DNA of 64,000 nucleotides from contig NZ_JPVO01000053.1 in NCBI RefSeq assembly GCF_000772955.1, positions 186,001-250,000 of the forward strand, given 5' to 3'. This stretch comes from Ureibacillus sinduriensis BLB-1 = JCM 15800 (GTDB lineage Bacteria; Bacillota; Bacilli; Bacillales_A; Planococcaceae). A program made the translations under genes and the position numbers. The stretch's first letter is position 1. Each line of letters opens with the position of its first letter. Of this stretch, positions 1 through 7,159 are shown piece by piece. The notes under the pieces were generated by a model that was not told where the DNA came from, searched no databases, and saw only the letters and a list, made by a program, of their open reading frames with translations.

Positions 1-79
1 TATTTTAATTTATCTTGTTTCTAGGATACTGGGAAAAATTGAGAAGCTAATCAAAGAAAAAAGAACAAAAGCACTTTAG
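1..79 (+). CDS. C-terminal end of an unrecognised upstream gene (partial)
   Basis: An open frame enters the window at base 2 and stops with TAG at 77-79. The visible 25 residues start hydrophobic (ILIYLVSRI) and end in a Lys/Glu/Arg-rich tail (KEKRTKAL), as at the cytoplasmic end of a membrane protein. A good intrinsic terminator follows 20 bases later, which supports a real gene end. Too little is present to name a family. Confidence 0.4.
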   Translation, partial: ILIYLVSRILGKIEKLIKEKRTKAL

Positions 80-98
80 TTAAATAGGCATTATATTC

Positions 99-139
99 GA
101 CACAACTCCAGTAAAAAGGAATTGTGTCTTTTTAATTTT
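99..139 (+). terminator. Intrinsic terminator
   Basis: A 7-bp stem GACACAA/TTGTGTC (99-105 with 122-128) is followed by TTTTTAATTTT. It sits just past the stop codon of the gene entering from the left and probably ends that transcript. Confidence 0.6.
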
Positions 140-310
140 CTCTGAAAAGCAGATGACTCACGTATGAATGGAGGTAAAATATTTTAAATAAAATTAATTC
201 TATTAAGGTCTTATTTAACAGCAAATAAAGAACTCCATTTTTAAAAAAATGATTAAAATGGATGCTGCTTCAAAATCTGGCACCTTGTTAAATAAACAAC
301 TTTATTCTTA

Positions 311-336
311 AACCAGGGATAGTTACCTGGTTTTTC
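311..336 (+). terminator. Short hairpin with T-tract
   Basis: ACCAGG (312-317) pairs with CCTGGT (326-331), followed by TTTTC. No gene is visible between 140 and 311, so this may end a short untranslated transcript or simply insulate the promoter that starts at 340. Confidence 0.45.
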
Positions 337-339
337 TTA

Positions 340-395
340 TTGTCAAAACAAGAACATTTGTTCTATAATTAACATAAAATAAGGACGGTTGTTCG
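340..395 (+). promoter_or_regulatory. SigA-type promoter with two LexA (SOS) boxes
   Basis: The -35 TTGTCA (340-345) and -10 TATAAT (364-369) are 18 bases apart. A perfect inverted repeat AGAACATTTGTTCT (351-364) lies in the spacer and touches the -10. It matches the Bacillus LexA operator pattern CGAAC-N4-GTTCG with A/T at the outermost bases. A second, weaker copy AGGACGGTTGTTCG is at 382-395, just ahead of the Shine-Dalgarno. LexA bound here would block RNA polymerase, so the three downstream genes should be DNA-damage inducible. The assignment rests on the sequence match only. Confidence 0.75.
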
Positions 396-413
396 ATAAT
401 GTGGAGGGCAGAA

Positions 414-635
414 ATGAAAAATCAATTAATGAAATTGTTTGAACGTGGTCAATTAGTGGATATGATGTACATTGCTCAAAGCGGTGAAATTAGTAAGAGA
501 CGTATTAAAATTTCTAAACTGTTAGATGATAAATTCACGGCTTATTGTTTTACAAAGCATGCCAATCGAACTTTTATAATTGATAATATTTTGGCCCTTG
601 CACCTGTAATTAGAAAAGAGCGTGAAGTCATTTGA
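414..635 (+). CDS. Small WYL-like domain protein, first gene of SOS-type operon
   Basis: A 73-residue protein. The pattern IAQSGEISKRRIKISKLLDD...FTAYCFTKHANRTF resembles the ligand-binding WYL fold of small YolD-associated proteins: strand, basic turn, a Y-C-F core and a conserved Arg-Thr-Phe. The start at 414 is chosen because GGAGGG at 403-408 sits five bases upstream; an ATG at 399 in the same frame has no good ribosome binding site. The stop overlaps the next start by four bases (TTGA), so the genes are probably translationally coupled. The LexA boxes upstream suggest SOS control. Function is unknown; a regulatory or DNA-repair accessory role is inferred from context. Confidence 0.65.
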   Translation: MKNQLMKLFERGQLVDMMYIAQSGEISKRRIKISKLLDDKFTAYCFTKHANRTFIIDNILALAPVIRKEREVI

Positions 636-982
636 TTAATCGAGAAGTTGTAGGACTAACTCATAAACAAATTATTACCGACTTAACTATTCGAACTCTT
701 GAGCGCGATCGTAAATATATTGGAGATTTCAAAATGCAACGAGCATTTGACATGTGGTTTGATAATCAAATCATGATGCTGCACAGTGATTTGAAAAACA
801 TTAAAGCGGAGTTAGGGAAGAATGGAGTTAAACTACAAGGGAGCAAACCAGATGGAGATTTTACTGTCTATACAATAGTAGAAAAAGGAATGGTGTCAGA
901 AGAAAAAAGATATTCAAACATCGCGCTAAGAAACCATTGTGAAGTGGAAATAAAACGTTTATTGGGATTGGAGGGTAAGTAA
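632..982 (+). CDS. Unrecognised protein in the WYL/YolD SOS-type operon
   Basis: A 116-residue, mostly helical and charged soluble protein with no signal peptide or membrane segment. It starts with TTG overlapping the previous stop and ends directly before the ATG of the YolD-like gene, so it is the middle gene of a tight operon. Visible features are an N-terminal amphipathic helix (LTHKQIITDLTIRTLERD), a central aromatic stretch (AFDMWFDNQIMML) and a basic C-terminal helix. I do not recognise a family. In many Bacillales the partner of yolD is a Y-family DNA polymerase gene; this protein is far too short for that and shows no polymerase motif. Confidence 0.6.
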   Translation: MINREVVGLTHKQIITDLTIRTLERDRKYIGDFKMQRAFDMWFDNQIMMLHSDLKNIKAELGKNGVKLQGSKPDGDFTVYTIVEKGMVSEEKRYSNIALRNHCEVEIKRLLGLEGK

Positions 983-1312
983 ATGTTGAAAGATAGAGGT
1001 AATAAGAAATGGACGGCCATGATGTTAACAGAGCATGTTACAGATTTAAGGAATTGGTACGAGAGCGATAATGATATTCCTGAACCTGAATTTGATGAAT
1101 TTAGTTTGAATTCTTTGGCTGACGATTTAAATATTGCATTTCAAACAAAATCAAATGTTCGCATCACGTACTGGAGCAATAAAAGAACGGAGAATTACGA
1201 AGGGGAAATAATAGAATTGCTTCCTAATGAACAAGCAGTAAGAATTAAAATAAATGATTACAGTATTAAGCTACTCTTGAAAAACATTGTAAAGCTTAAT
1301 GTGTACGATTAA
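983..1312 (+). CDS. YolD-like family protein
   Basis: A 109-residue protein. The opening LKDRGNKKWTAMMLTEHV is the signature of the YolD-like family (consensus around DRG-x-KWTAMMLPEH). The family is widespread in Bacillales, usually beside SOS-induced Y-family polymerase genes (uvrX/yolD, yqjW/yqjX), and its biochemical role is not settled. The second half (ITYWSNKRTENYEGEI) is a small beta-rich region typical of the family. The ATG follows the preceding stop with no gap, and GGAGGG lies at the end of that gene. No polymerase gene is visible, which is unusual. Confidence 0.8.
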   Translation: MLKDRGNKKWTAMMLTEHVTDLRNWYESDNDIPEPEFDEFSLNSLADDLNIAFQTKSNVRITYWSNKRTENYEGEIIELLPNEQAVRIKINDYSIKLLLKNIVKLNVYD

Positions 1313-1333
1313 AAAAAGCCACTCAAATGAGTG
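1311..1333 (-). terminator. Terminator of the lipoprotein gene
   Basis: CACTCA (1320-1325) and TGAGTG (1328-1333) form a tight hairpin. Read on the minus strand it is followed by GGCTTTTTTT. It lies just past the minus-strand lipoprotein gene and may also slow convergent transcription from the YolD-like gene. Confidence 0.65.
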
Positions 1334-1345
1334 ACTTGTCATTTA

Positions 1346-2008
1346 TTATTTATTAACCTCTATTACATGTTTAACATCTTCGCCGACTTTATCAAAGTTT
1401 GAGTTAGTTGGGGCAGAGATACGAATTTCGATAGAAGTTAAATCTTCTACAGCTGAATTTTTAAGGATATATACATTATGGCCTTCTTGCCTTACTTGAC
1501 CTAAATAATCGCCTTCAATATGTTCAGAAAGTAACATGTCAGGTTCTAATTGTTCTTTTGTATTTGTGATAATTACAGCCTGCCCTAAATAAAAAGACAT
1601 ATCTTCTTCAGAAGTGTTTTCTCCAGCCATCTCAATTGTAATAGCATTTACTTCATCACCAATCGCTACTTCAAACAGATCGGCAGCTTCTTGAGTTTTT
1701 GGAGTAATTTTCTTTAACTGTACAGCTGGAATTTCGTACTTCATTGGTCCGACTTCACCAGTGATACCAAGTTCTTTATTGGTATAAGTATTAACATTTT
1801 TTATGTTTTCATCTTCTTGTATATCCTCATCCTCAGAAGATTCTTCCTTATTTGTTTCTTCATTAGCTACTTCTTCTTTTTCAGTTGTCTCATTGCTACT
1901 TGCTGAATTTGATTCTTCTTTTGGCTCGCTAGAAGTTTCTTCTTGTCCTCCACAAGCTGCTAGAACAAGAATCATTAACATTACAAAACCGATTAATATT
2001 TTTTTCAA
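1346..2008 (-). CDS. Lipoprotein with acidic Ser/Glu linker, unknown function
   Basis: A 220-residue predicted lipoprotein. MKKILIGFVMLMILVLAAC is a type II signal peptide with lipobox LAAC, so Cys19 would be lipidated and the mature protein held on the outer face of the membrane. Residues 20-75 are a low-complexity Ser/Glu/Asn linker, common in Gram-positive lipoproteins as a wall-spanning spacer. The C-terminal domain (about 75-220) is mixed alpha/beta with several conserved-looking strands (NAITIEMAG, QAVIITNT, IEIRISAPTNS), but I recognise no family. It is transcribed alone, between the SOS-type operon and the permease, with its own terminator. Confidence 0.75.
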   Translation of the reverse strand: MKKILIGFVMLMILVLAACGGQEETSSEPKEESNSASSNETTEKEEVANEETNKEESSEDEDIQEDENIKNVNTYTNKELGITGEVGPMKYEIPAVQLKKITPKTQEAADLFEVAIGDEVNAITIEMAGENTSEEDMSFYLGQAVIITNTKEQLEPDMLLSEHIEGDYLGQVRQEGHNVYILKNSAVEDLTSIEIRISAPTNSNFDKVGEDVKHVIEVNK

Positions 2009-2067
2009 CTAATATCATCCTCCTTAATCTAATTACATTTTATTGGTAAATGATTGGAAAAGCTATA

Positions 2068-2100
2068 ATAAAAAACAGACAACCATTATAGCTATCTGTT
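2068..2100 (-). terminator. Terminator of the permease gene
   Basis: On the minus strand AACAGA and TCTGTT (2074-2079 with 2095-2100) form a stem followed by TTTTTTA. It is 18 bases past the stop codon of the permease, which argues that the protein ends there naturally. Confidence 0.5.
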
Positions 2101-2117
2101 TAATAAATGTTTTATGT

Positions 2118-3389
2118 CTATGTAGGTGTACCTCCACCAACCCAGATAGCAGCAATTTGGCCAAGCGCTGTCAGAGTGGCTGTTCCTTCACCTATCGCAG
2201 TCCCAAAGAGGTTGGCAATGGATCCAGCCAACGTAATTCCCGAAAAACCAGATCCGTCCAACCCCGTGATCGCCCCAACCGCAGTTAAAGTCATTGCTGC
2301 AATTTCTCCTGTTAATGGGACAATATCTGCAAGGGCGACACCGAGGTCATTGACAATCCCTTGAGACCCAGTTGGTAAATATTCACCAAGTACCGCAATA
2401 AATCCTGAATCGCCGAGATAGAAAAAGGCGGCAATAGGAATCACTGGACCAAAAACTTTAAACCCGAATTGGAAACCTTCTATTAAATAGCTTGTCGTTT
2501 TTTCCAACCCATCATTTTTATGGGCAAAAACTGCAAGCAAAATCAGTATGAAGACAGTCGTTCCACCTACTAAAGCAGTTGCATCGCCACCCGAAAGATT
2601 AAAGACGGACATCCCGACAACATCGAGGATAAAAGCAATTGGAATTAACAAGGCAAAAAATTTCCGCTGTCCTAAAGTTAATAAGCTAGTGTTCATAGCT
2701 TCTTCTATTTTCTCACGATCAAACGTCCCAACCATTTCCAAGTTGCCGCGTTTCATATCCCTTCTCAGCATGAAAAATGCAACGATTGTAGTCACAGCCC
2801 CCATCACGATCACAAGGGGAATACTTGCCGTAATGACTTCTGATACAGGGAGTCCAGCTGCATCGGCTGTTAATTTGGGGGCACCCTGTATGATAAAGTC
2901 ACTGGACAGTGCAATCCCATGACCGAACAAGTTCATCGCCATTGCGACTCCGAGCGCAGGGAGACCTGCACGTATGGCAACCGGAAGAAGTACTGCACCA
3001 AGAAGAGCCACTGCCGGAGATGGCCAGAAGAACCAGGAGATGATCATCATCAAAATTCCGATTGTCCAATAAGCAAGGGTTGAATTTTTAATGATCTTGG
3101 TAAAAGGGGAAATCATGACTTCATTAATCCCTGTTTTCATCAAGACACGACTCATCGCCACAATAACGGAGATAATGAGAATGGTCGATAATAGTTCCTT
3201 GATGGCGTAGATAAAGCTGTCAAATACCCCACTAATCGAAGCAGTAAAGTCACCGGTTGCCACAATGGCAATAACGAAGATTCCCACAATACATATTAAA
3301 GACGTATCCCGACGTCTGACCATAAACCCGATGATCAACACAATAAACGTAACATAAATCCAATGCAACGCCGACAAATCAACACCCAT
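2118..3389 (-). CDS. Ion-transporter-superfamily permease (GntP/CitMHS-like)
   Basis: A 423-residue polytopic membrane protein with about 11-12 hydrophobic segments over its whole length and two re-entrant-looking Gly/Ala/Ser-rich stretches (FWPSPAVALLGAVLLPVAIR near 115-135 and GLDGSGFSGITLAGSIANLF near 375-395). Such paired motifs are typical of ion-transporter-superfamily carriers that move organic anions or cations by elevator-type transport. The substrate cannot be read from sequence. It starts at ATG 3389 and ends abruptly after WVGGGTPT; relatives in this superfamily often continue with another helix, so mild C-terminal truncation is possible, but a terminator follows. The gene is monocistronic, and its 5' region has a decayed second copy at 4.6-4.75 kb. 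Confidence 0.6.
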   Translation of the reverse strand: MGVDLSALHWIYVTFIVLIIGFMVRRRDTSLICIVGIFVIAIVATGDFTASISGVFDSFIYAIKELLSTILIISVIVAMSRVLMKTGINEVMISPFTKIIKNSTLAYWTIGILMMIISWFFWPSPAVALLGAVLLPVAIRAGLPALGVAMAMNLFGHGIALSSDFIIQGAPKLTADAAGLPVSEVITASIPLVIVMGAVTTIVAFFMLRRDMKRGNLEMVGTFDREKIEEAMNTSLLTLGQRKFFALLIPIAFILDVVGMSVFNLSGGDATALVGGTTVFILILLAVFAHKNDGLEKTTSYLIEGFQFGFKVFGPVIPIAAFFYLGDSGFIAVLGEYLPTGSQGIVNDLGVALADIVPLTGEIAAMTLTAVGAITGLDGSGFSGITLAGSIANLFGTAIGEGTATLTALGQIAAIWVGGGTPT

Positions 3390-3451
3390 AAGCTATCCCC
3401 TCTATTCTTTTAACCATAGAATATGAGGCGAAAGTCTAATGGGTGTGTGCT
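3366..3451. repeat. Duplicated permease 5' end and upstream region, copy A
   Basis: These bases cover the first codons and upstream region of the permease. They recur with a few substitutions at 4665-4755: both copies share CAACGCCGACAA, then CAACACC, then GAATATGAGGC and GTCTAATGGGTGTGTGC in the same order and spacing. Confidence 0.75.
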
Positions 3452-3554
3452 TAAGGAATTTATGGAAATTACATTCCTTGATTAAGGGAAAATGTTTAAG
3501 AATCTTGTATAATAAGTTTAAAAGATTTTTTTACAGAAAATAGGGGATATTAAA

Positions 3555-4406
3555 ATGAATAATAAAATAGTTAAAAGTATAAGAGAAGGTTTAACTGCTG
3601 ATTGTTCTAAATGCTTTGGACTCTGTTGCACAGCACTTAATATTATTGCATCAAAAGATTTTCCGATTAACAAACCTGCCGATACTCCCTGCACAAATTT
3701 ACAATCTGATTATCGTTGCCAAATTCACAGCCAGTTAAGAGAAAAAGGTTTTAAAGGTTGTACGGTATTTGACTGTTTAGGTGCTGGACAAGTGGTTTCT
3801 CAAGTTACTTTTAATGGCCAAAGTTGGCGAAATAATCCAGAAACTGCGGGAAAAATGTTCCAAGTGTTTCCTATAATGGGACAAATCCACGAAATGATAT
3901 CATATGCAGCAGAAGCATTAACATACGATATTCCAAGTGCTTTATCAGATGAGTTGAGTGAGAACTTAAAGGGTTTACAAAACTTAACGAAATTAGCTGC
4001 TGATGAATTATTATCTCTTGATTTGATGACATACCGCGTGGCATTAAATGAATTGCTTACAGCAGCAAGCGATTTTATTAGAGAAAATACTATTGCAAAG
4101 TTACCTGGTGCTAAAAGGCTTAAAGATTTTGACCATGCAAGAGCCGATTGGATGGCAAAAAAATTAAAGGACAAAGACTTGAGGGCAACCAATTTTAGGG
4201 GAGCATATTTAATTGCTGCCGATATGCGAAATACAGATTTAAGAGCGGTGAATTTAATTGGTGCAGACTTGCGGGATACTGATTTTAGTGGGACTGATCT
4301 CTCTACAAGCATGTTTTTAACACAAATGCAAATCAATTCAGCTAAAGGCGATGTAAAGACAGTATTGCCTTCTCATATTCAACGTCCTTCCCATTGGATC
4401 AACTAA
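3555..4406 (+). CDS. Cys-cluster plus pentapeptide-repeat protein
   Basis: A 283-residue soluble protein with two parts. Residues about 18-85 are Cys-rich: CSKCFGLCC, then PC, RCQIH, GCTVFDC. The CxxCxxxCC arrangement resembles YkgJ-type zinc or iron-sulfur clusters. The middle (90-205) is helical. Residues about 205-265 are pentapeptide repeats of the A(D/N)LxX type (DLRATNFRGAYL, ADMRNTDLRAVN, GADLRDTDFSGTDLS), which fold into a right-handed beta-helix. Proteins with this architecture are known in Bacillales and actinobacteria without a proven function. Pentapeptide proteins can mimic DNA and protect gyrase (Qnr/MfpA), but this repeat block is short, so that role is not claimed. Start: ATG after AGGGGATATTAAA. 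Confidence 0.75.
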   Translation: MNNKIVKSIREGLTADCSKCFGLCCTALNIIASKDFPINKPADTPCTNLQSDYRCQIHSQLREKGFKGCTVFDCLGAGQVVSQVTFNGQSWRNNPETAGKMFQVFPIMGQIHEMISYAAEALTYDIPSALSDELSENLKGLQNLTKLAADELLSLDLMTYRVALNELLTAASDFIRENTIAKLPGAKRLKDFDHARADWMAKKLKDKDLRATNFRGAYLIAADMRNTDLRAVNLIGADLRDTDFSGTDLSTSMFLTQMQINSAKGDVKTVLPSHIQRPSHWIN

Positions 4407-4564
4407 TTTTGTTTGTTCATACTTCATATATCGAAAAAGCTTTTCTCGGTTCAATTGATACAGAATTACTTATGCTATTATCGAGCGCATTTTCAGTGGC
4501 TGGGACCGCATTTCTTCATCTAAAAGGGGTGCATTATAAAGGGAAAGTAAATACATATTTATAA
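4400..4564 (+). pseudogene. Possible gene fragment, unrecognised membrane protein tail
   Basis: An open frame from 4400 to the TAA at 4562-4564 encodes about 54 residues with a hydrophobic core (LLMLLSSAFSVAGTAFLHLK) and a basic end. It has no convincing start, and it begins inside the last codons of the Cys/pentapeptide gene in another frame. It looks like the 3' remnant of a membrane protein gene, but a chance open frame is not excluded. Confidence 0.3.
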
Positions 4565-4598
4565 AAAAGCGGCGAATCATGCCCATAGAGGCTCCATT

Positions 4599-4697
4599 TC
4601 AAGTACTTTGTCGCCCCGTTATGCTAAGAAGATAATTCAACACCTTTATAAAGTTGTCCCAAACCAACGCCGACAAGTCAACACCTAAATGACCCAT
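4599..4697 (-). pseudogene. Remnant of a second permease copy (5' end only)
   Basis: A 32-codon minus-strand frame starts MGHLGVDLSALVW, close to MGVDLSALHW at the start of the intact permease at 3389, and is preceded by the duplicated upstream region. After about 13 residues the similarity stops and the frame ends at TGA. The simplest reading is a tandem or dispersed duplicate that lost its body. Confidence 0.6.
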
Positions 4698-4755
4698 GTT
4701 CTTCCTCATTTCTTTTACGCTTAGAATATGAGGCATAAGTCTAATGGGTGTGTGC
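4665..4755. repeat. Duplicated permease 5' end and upstream region, copy B
   Basis: The degenerate second copy of 3366-3451, in the same orientation. The GTCTAATGGGTGTGTGC block is identical in both copies. Conservation of the upstream part beyond the coding part suggests a shared promoter or operator, or a recent duplication. Confidence 0.75.
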
Positions 4756-5023
4756 TCAATTAATTAATTGGAAACTAATCTTAATACTGATTATTATTAA
4801 AGTAATTTCAAGCAATTTGTATCCCAGGAAAAAAGATGTTAGTATAGATACACGATAATGAGGGGACTGATGGATGGACAATGATTAACTAATCTATATT
4901 ATTATTTGGAATGAAAACTTCAAACTAAAAAATATAGGGTTAGTCCATTCATTTTTATAAATTTGTTCATCATTCATCAGGTGTCCAATTTCTAAAGAAC
5001 ATATTTATTATAATAAACAGACT

Positions 5024-5059
5024 AATCCTTCCATGAACCAACTGGGAGGATTTTTTTAT
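5024..5059 (+). terminator. Intrinsic terminator or attenuator upstream of the ABC-F remnant
   Basis: A 9-bp stem AATCCTTCC/GGGAGGATT (5024-5032 with 5044-5052, one G-U pair) is followed by seven T. It lies about 300 bases before the ABC-F start. Known ABC-F resistance genes are often controlled by ribosome-mediated attenuation, so this could be a relic attenuator. No real gene ends just before it. Confidence 0.5.
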
Positions 5060-5100
5060 TCTCTCAAAAAGGCAAATGATTATATAAAGAAGAGAGAAGA

Positions 5101-5359
5101 ATGGGCGATTCAGAAACGATTGTTACGCATGTATTACTCCGTATGAGTCGTTAAATCCATCAAACTTATACGGAGCAAATTTATCCTTTAACCAGTGGGG
5201 TAAACCCAGACTGAATGACGATAAAGCCCTCGCGGATGACTTACATTTCGTAAAATGGTGGACTCTTGTGAATTGAGTCCGTGGGTGCAATTGATATAGA
5301 TGGATTACCGACTTTGTATGAAAAATTAAAAAGAAATATACACAAAGGAGGAATAATTA
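5101..5359 (+). pseudogene. Frameshifted reading frame ahead of the ABC-F remnant
   Basis: Two overlapping open stretches lie here. One reads YACITPYESLNPSNLYGAN and continues to TGA at 5274. The other, shifted by one base, begins around 5272 (IESVGAIDIDGLPTLYEKL) and runs into the Shine-Dalgarno of the ABC-F gene. Together they look like the 3' part of one gene broken by an indel. I do not recognise the family. The stretch is protein-like in composition, but the call is tentative. Confidence 0.35.
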
Positions 5360-6211
5360 TGTCAATGATACAAGTTCAAGACTTAACATTTTCTTATCCC
5401 AATAGCTATGACAATATTTTTGAAGGGGTAAGCTTTCAAATCGATACAGATTGGAAACTTGGATTTATCGGAAGAAACGGAAGAGGAAAAACAACATTTT
5501 TTAATTTGTTATTAGGCAAATACGAGTATGGTGGTAAAATCACTTCCTCGGTAGAATTTAAATATTTCCCTTATCCAGTCCGGGATAACAGCCAATATAC
5601 TTATGAGATCCTAGGCGAAATCTGCCCCCAAGCAGAAGATTGAGAATTTGTACGTGAAATATCCTATCTTAATGTGGATGCGGAAATAATGTACCGACCT
5701 TTTAATTTACTATCAAATGGAGAGCAAACAAAGGTGTTGCTGGCAGCATTATTTTTGAATGAGGGCCAGTTTTTATTGATTGATGAACCAACCAATCATT
5801 TAGATACTGAAGGACGTAGAATTGTCTCTGATTACCTTAAGAAGAAAAGAGGGTTTATTTTGATCTCGCATGACCGGAATTTTTTAGATGGGTGTGTAGA
5901 TCATATCTTATCTATAAATCGGGCGAAAAAAGTTGTTCAAATCCATCCTGCGCAAAATGGACTTTGATCGCATTCAATTTGAGAAAAATATAGCTCATTA
6001 TTCTGGTGGGCAAAGGAAAAAATTGCTAATAGCCAAAAGTTTATGTGAAAAGGCTCATCTATATGTTTGGGATGAACCGTTAAATTTCATTGATATCTAC
6101 TCGCGAATGCAGATTGAAAAGCTGATTCAAGACTTTAATCCCACAATGGTTTTTGTGGAGCATGACCAAACGTTCCAACAAACAATTGCAACAAAGATTG
6201 CAAACTTGTAG
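5360..6211 (+). pseudogene. ABC-F ribosomal-protection ATPase (Lsa/Vga-like), broken
   Basis: ABC-F proteins have two ABC ATPase domains, no membrane part, and act on the ribosome; the Lsa/Vga/Msr group gives resistance to lincosamides, streptogramins A and pleuromutilins. Visible here: start MSMIQVQDLTFSY behind AAGGAGG, Walker A GRNGRGKTT, then an in-frame TGA at 5641-5643 where relatives usually have Trp (PQAED-stop-EFVREIS). The same frame continues with signature LSNGEQTK, Walker B FLLIDEPTNHLD and switch ILISHDR. After HILSINRA the frame breaks. The next piece (KSILRKMDFDRIQFEKN, signature YSGGQRKK, WDEPLNFID, FVEHD) is the end of domain 2 in another frame. The linker and the second Walker A are missing, roughly 200 codons compared with full-length relatives. 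One nonsense mutation plus one internal deletion make this non-functional. Confidence 0.85.
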
Positions 6212-6287
6212 TTTAAGACGAGAAGAGAACAAATCATGAATAAAAGTCGTTATTAAAAGTATAGTGCTTGAAAACAAATACCTTATA

Positions 6288-6336
6288 AAACAAAACCAAG
6301 AAGCTTATTGAAGAGCCTTCTTGGTTTTGTTTCATT
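6288..6336. terminator. Strong bidirectional terminator
   Basis: A 16-bp inverted repeat (6288-6303 with 6317-6332, core CAAAACCAAGAAG) has T-rich ends on both strands. It separates the plus-strand ABC-F remnant from the convergent gene at 6434-6862. Confidence 0.8.
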
Positions 6337-6433
6337 ATAAAAAATGATAAAAGACTTAGTGAGAAAAACAAAGAAAGTCATCCCCTCCATCTTTGGGAAA
6401 GTAGACCCTCCATCAACAATTGCAAGTCACTGA

Positions 6434-6862
6434 TTACAGTTTTGTCCAACGTTCCTCAAGCCAGTTCATAAATTGCGGACCTTTTTCACCTTCATACGCA
6501 TCATAAACATCTAATCGCATGCGTTTTAGCTTATCCGCAAACTCTGCGACTGTGTGGTCCCGTGGTAAGCTCTTTTTCACACGAAGAAAAATCTTATCAG
6601 TACCTTTGATAATATCAAAACGTGCAGGTGATGGCATTTCCACGTTTTCGCCGAATGCGGCAAGTGCTTCATAGGCAGCTAGTTGTACTTTATGGACTGT
6701 ATCATGTTCCATACGATTTTTTAGTAAATCGATTATTTTGTCATGTTGATAAGCCGATAACTTTTCGACTGCTGCTAAACGCTCACGCCAACTTGATGTA
6801 TAATTGGCTTGTTTTTTTAATGTTTCGTACTGTTCGGGTAATGCTGTTTCAAACTGATTCAA
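6434..6862 (-). CDS. Small HEAT-like helical repeat protein
   Basis: A 142-residue soluble protein. The segments SSWRERLAAVEKLSAYQHDK and VHKVQLAAYEALAAFG look like paired amphipathic helices of HEAT/PBS-lyase-like repeats, a protein-interaction scaffold. The C-terminal half (KIFLRVKKSLPRDHTVAEF, MNWLEERWTKL) is also helical. Start: TTG at 6862, because GAGGTG lies six bases upstream on the minus strand. An upstream ATG at 7018 in the same frame would add 52 residues of Arg/Ser-rich sequence with no ribosome binding site, which I regard as untranslated. Function unknown; the partner protein cannot be inferred from the neighbours. Confidence 0.65.
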   Translation of the reverse strand: MNQFETALPEQYETLKKQANYTSSWRERLAAVEKLSAYQHDKIIDLLKNRMEHDTVHKVQLAAYEALAAFGENVEMPSPARFDIIKGTDKIFLRVKKSLPRDHTVAEFADKLKRMRLDVYDAYEGEKGPQFMNWLEERWTKL

Positions 6863-7159
6863 ATAATTGCACCTCTTTTTTTGACTAGAGGAAAAATAAA
6901 TTCTTCTCCTGCTTCTTTTATTATACGTTGTTTGGAAGGAAAAAGCGAAGTGATGCTTATTCGTATTGAAACTCCTTAAATTGATTAGTGGAAATTCAGG
7001 ATGCTTCAGAAATTTCAAAACATCTGTTCTCTTGCATCATTGTCTCCAGTGATGGGAGTCTCTGTTTTCAAAAAAACAGGGAAACTGCTATTTTAAGAGT
7101 TTTGTAAGAAGTTAGTAGTAGAATTTAGGCTTGATTTGAAATAAATGGAGGGGGTTAAT

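Noticed and set aside
1803-2012. Plus-strand Ser-rich open frame opposite the lipoprotein
   Set aside because: It is the antisense shadow of the low-complexity Glu/Ser linker and has no ribosome binding site.
5641-5643. TGA in the ABC-F gene read as selenocysteine or tryptophan
   Set aside because: No SECIS-like element was seen, all other genes use standard code with TGA as stop, and the gene also has a deletion and frame change downstream.
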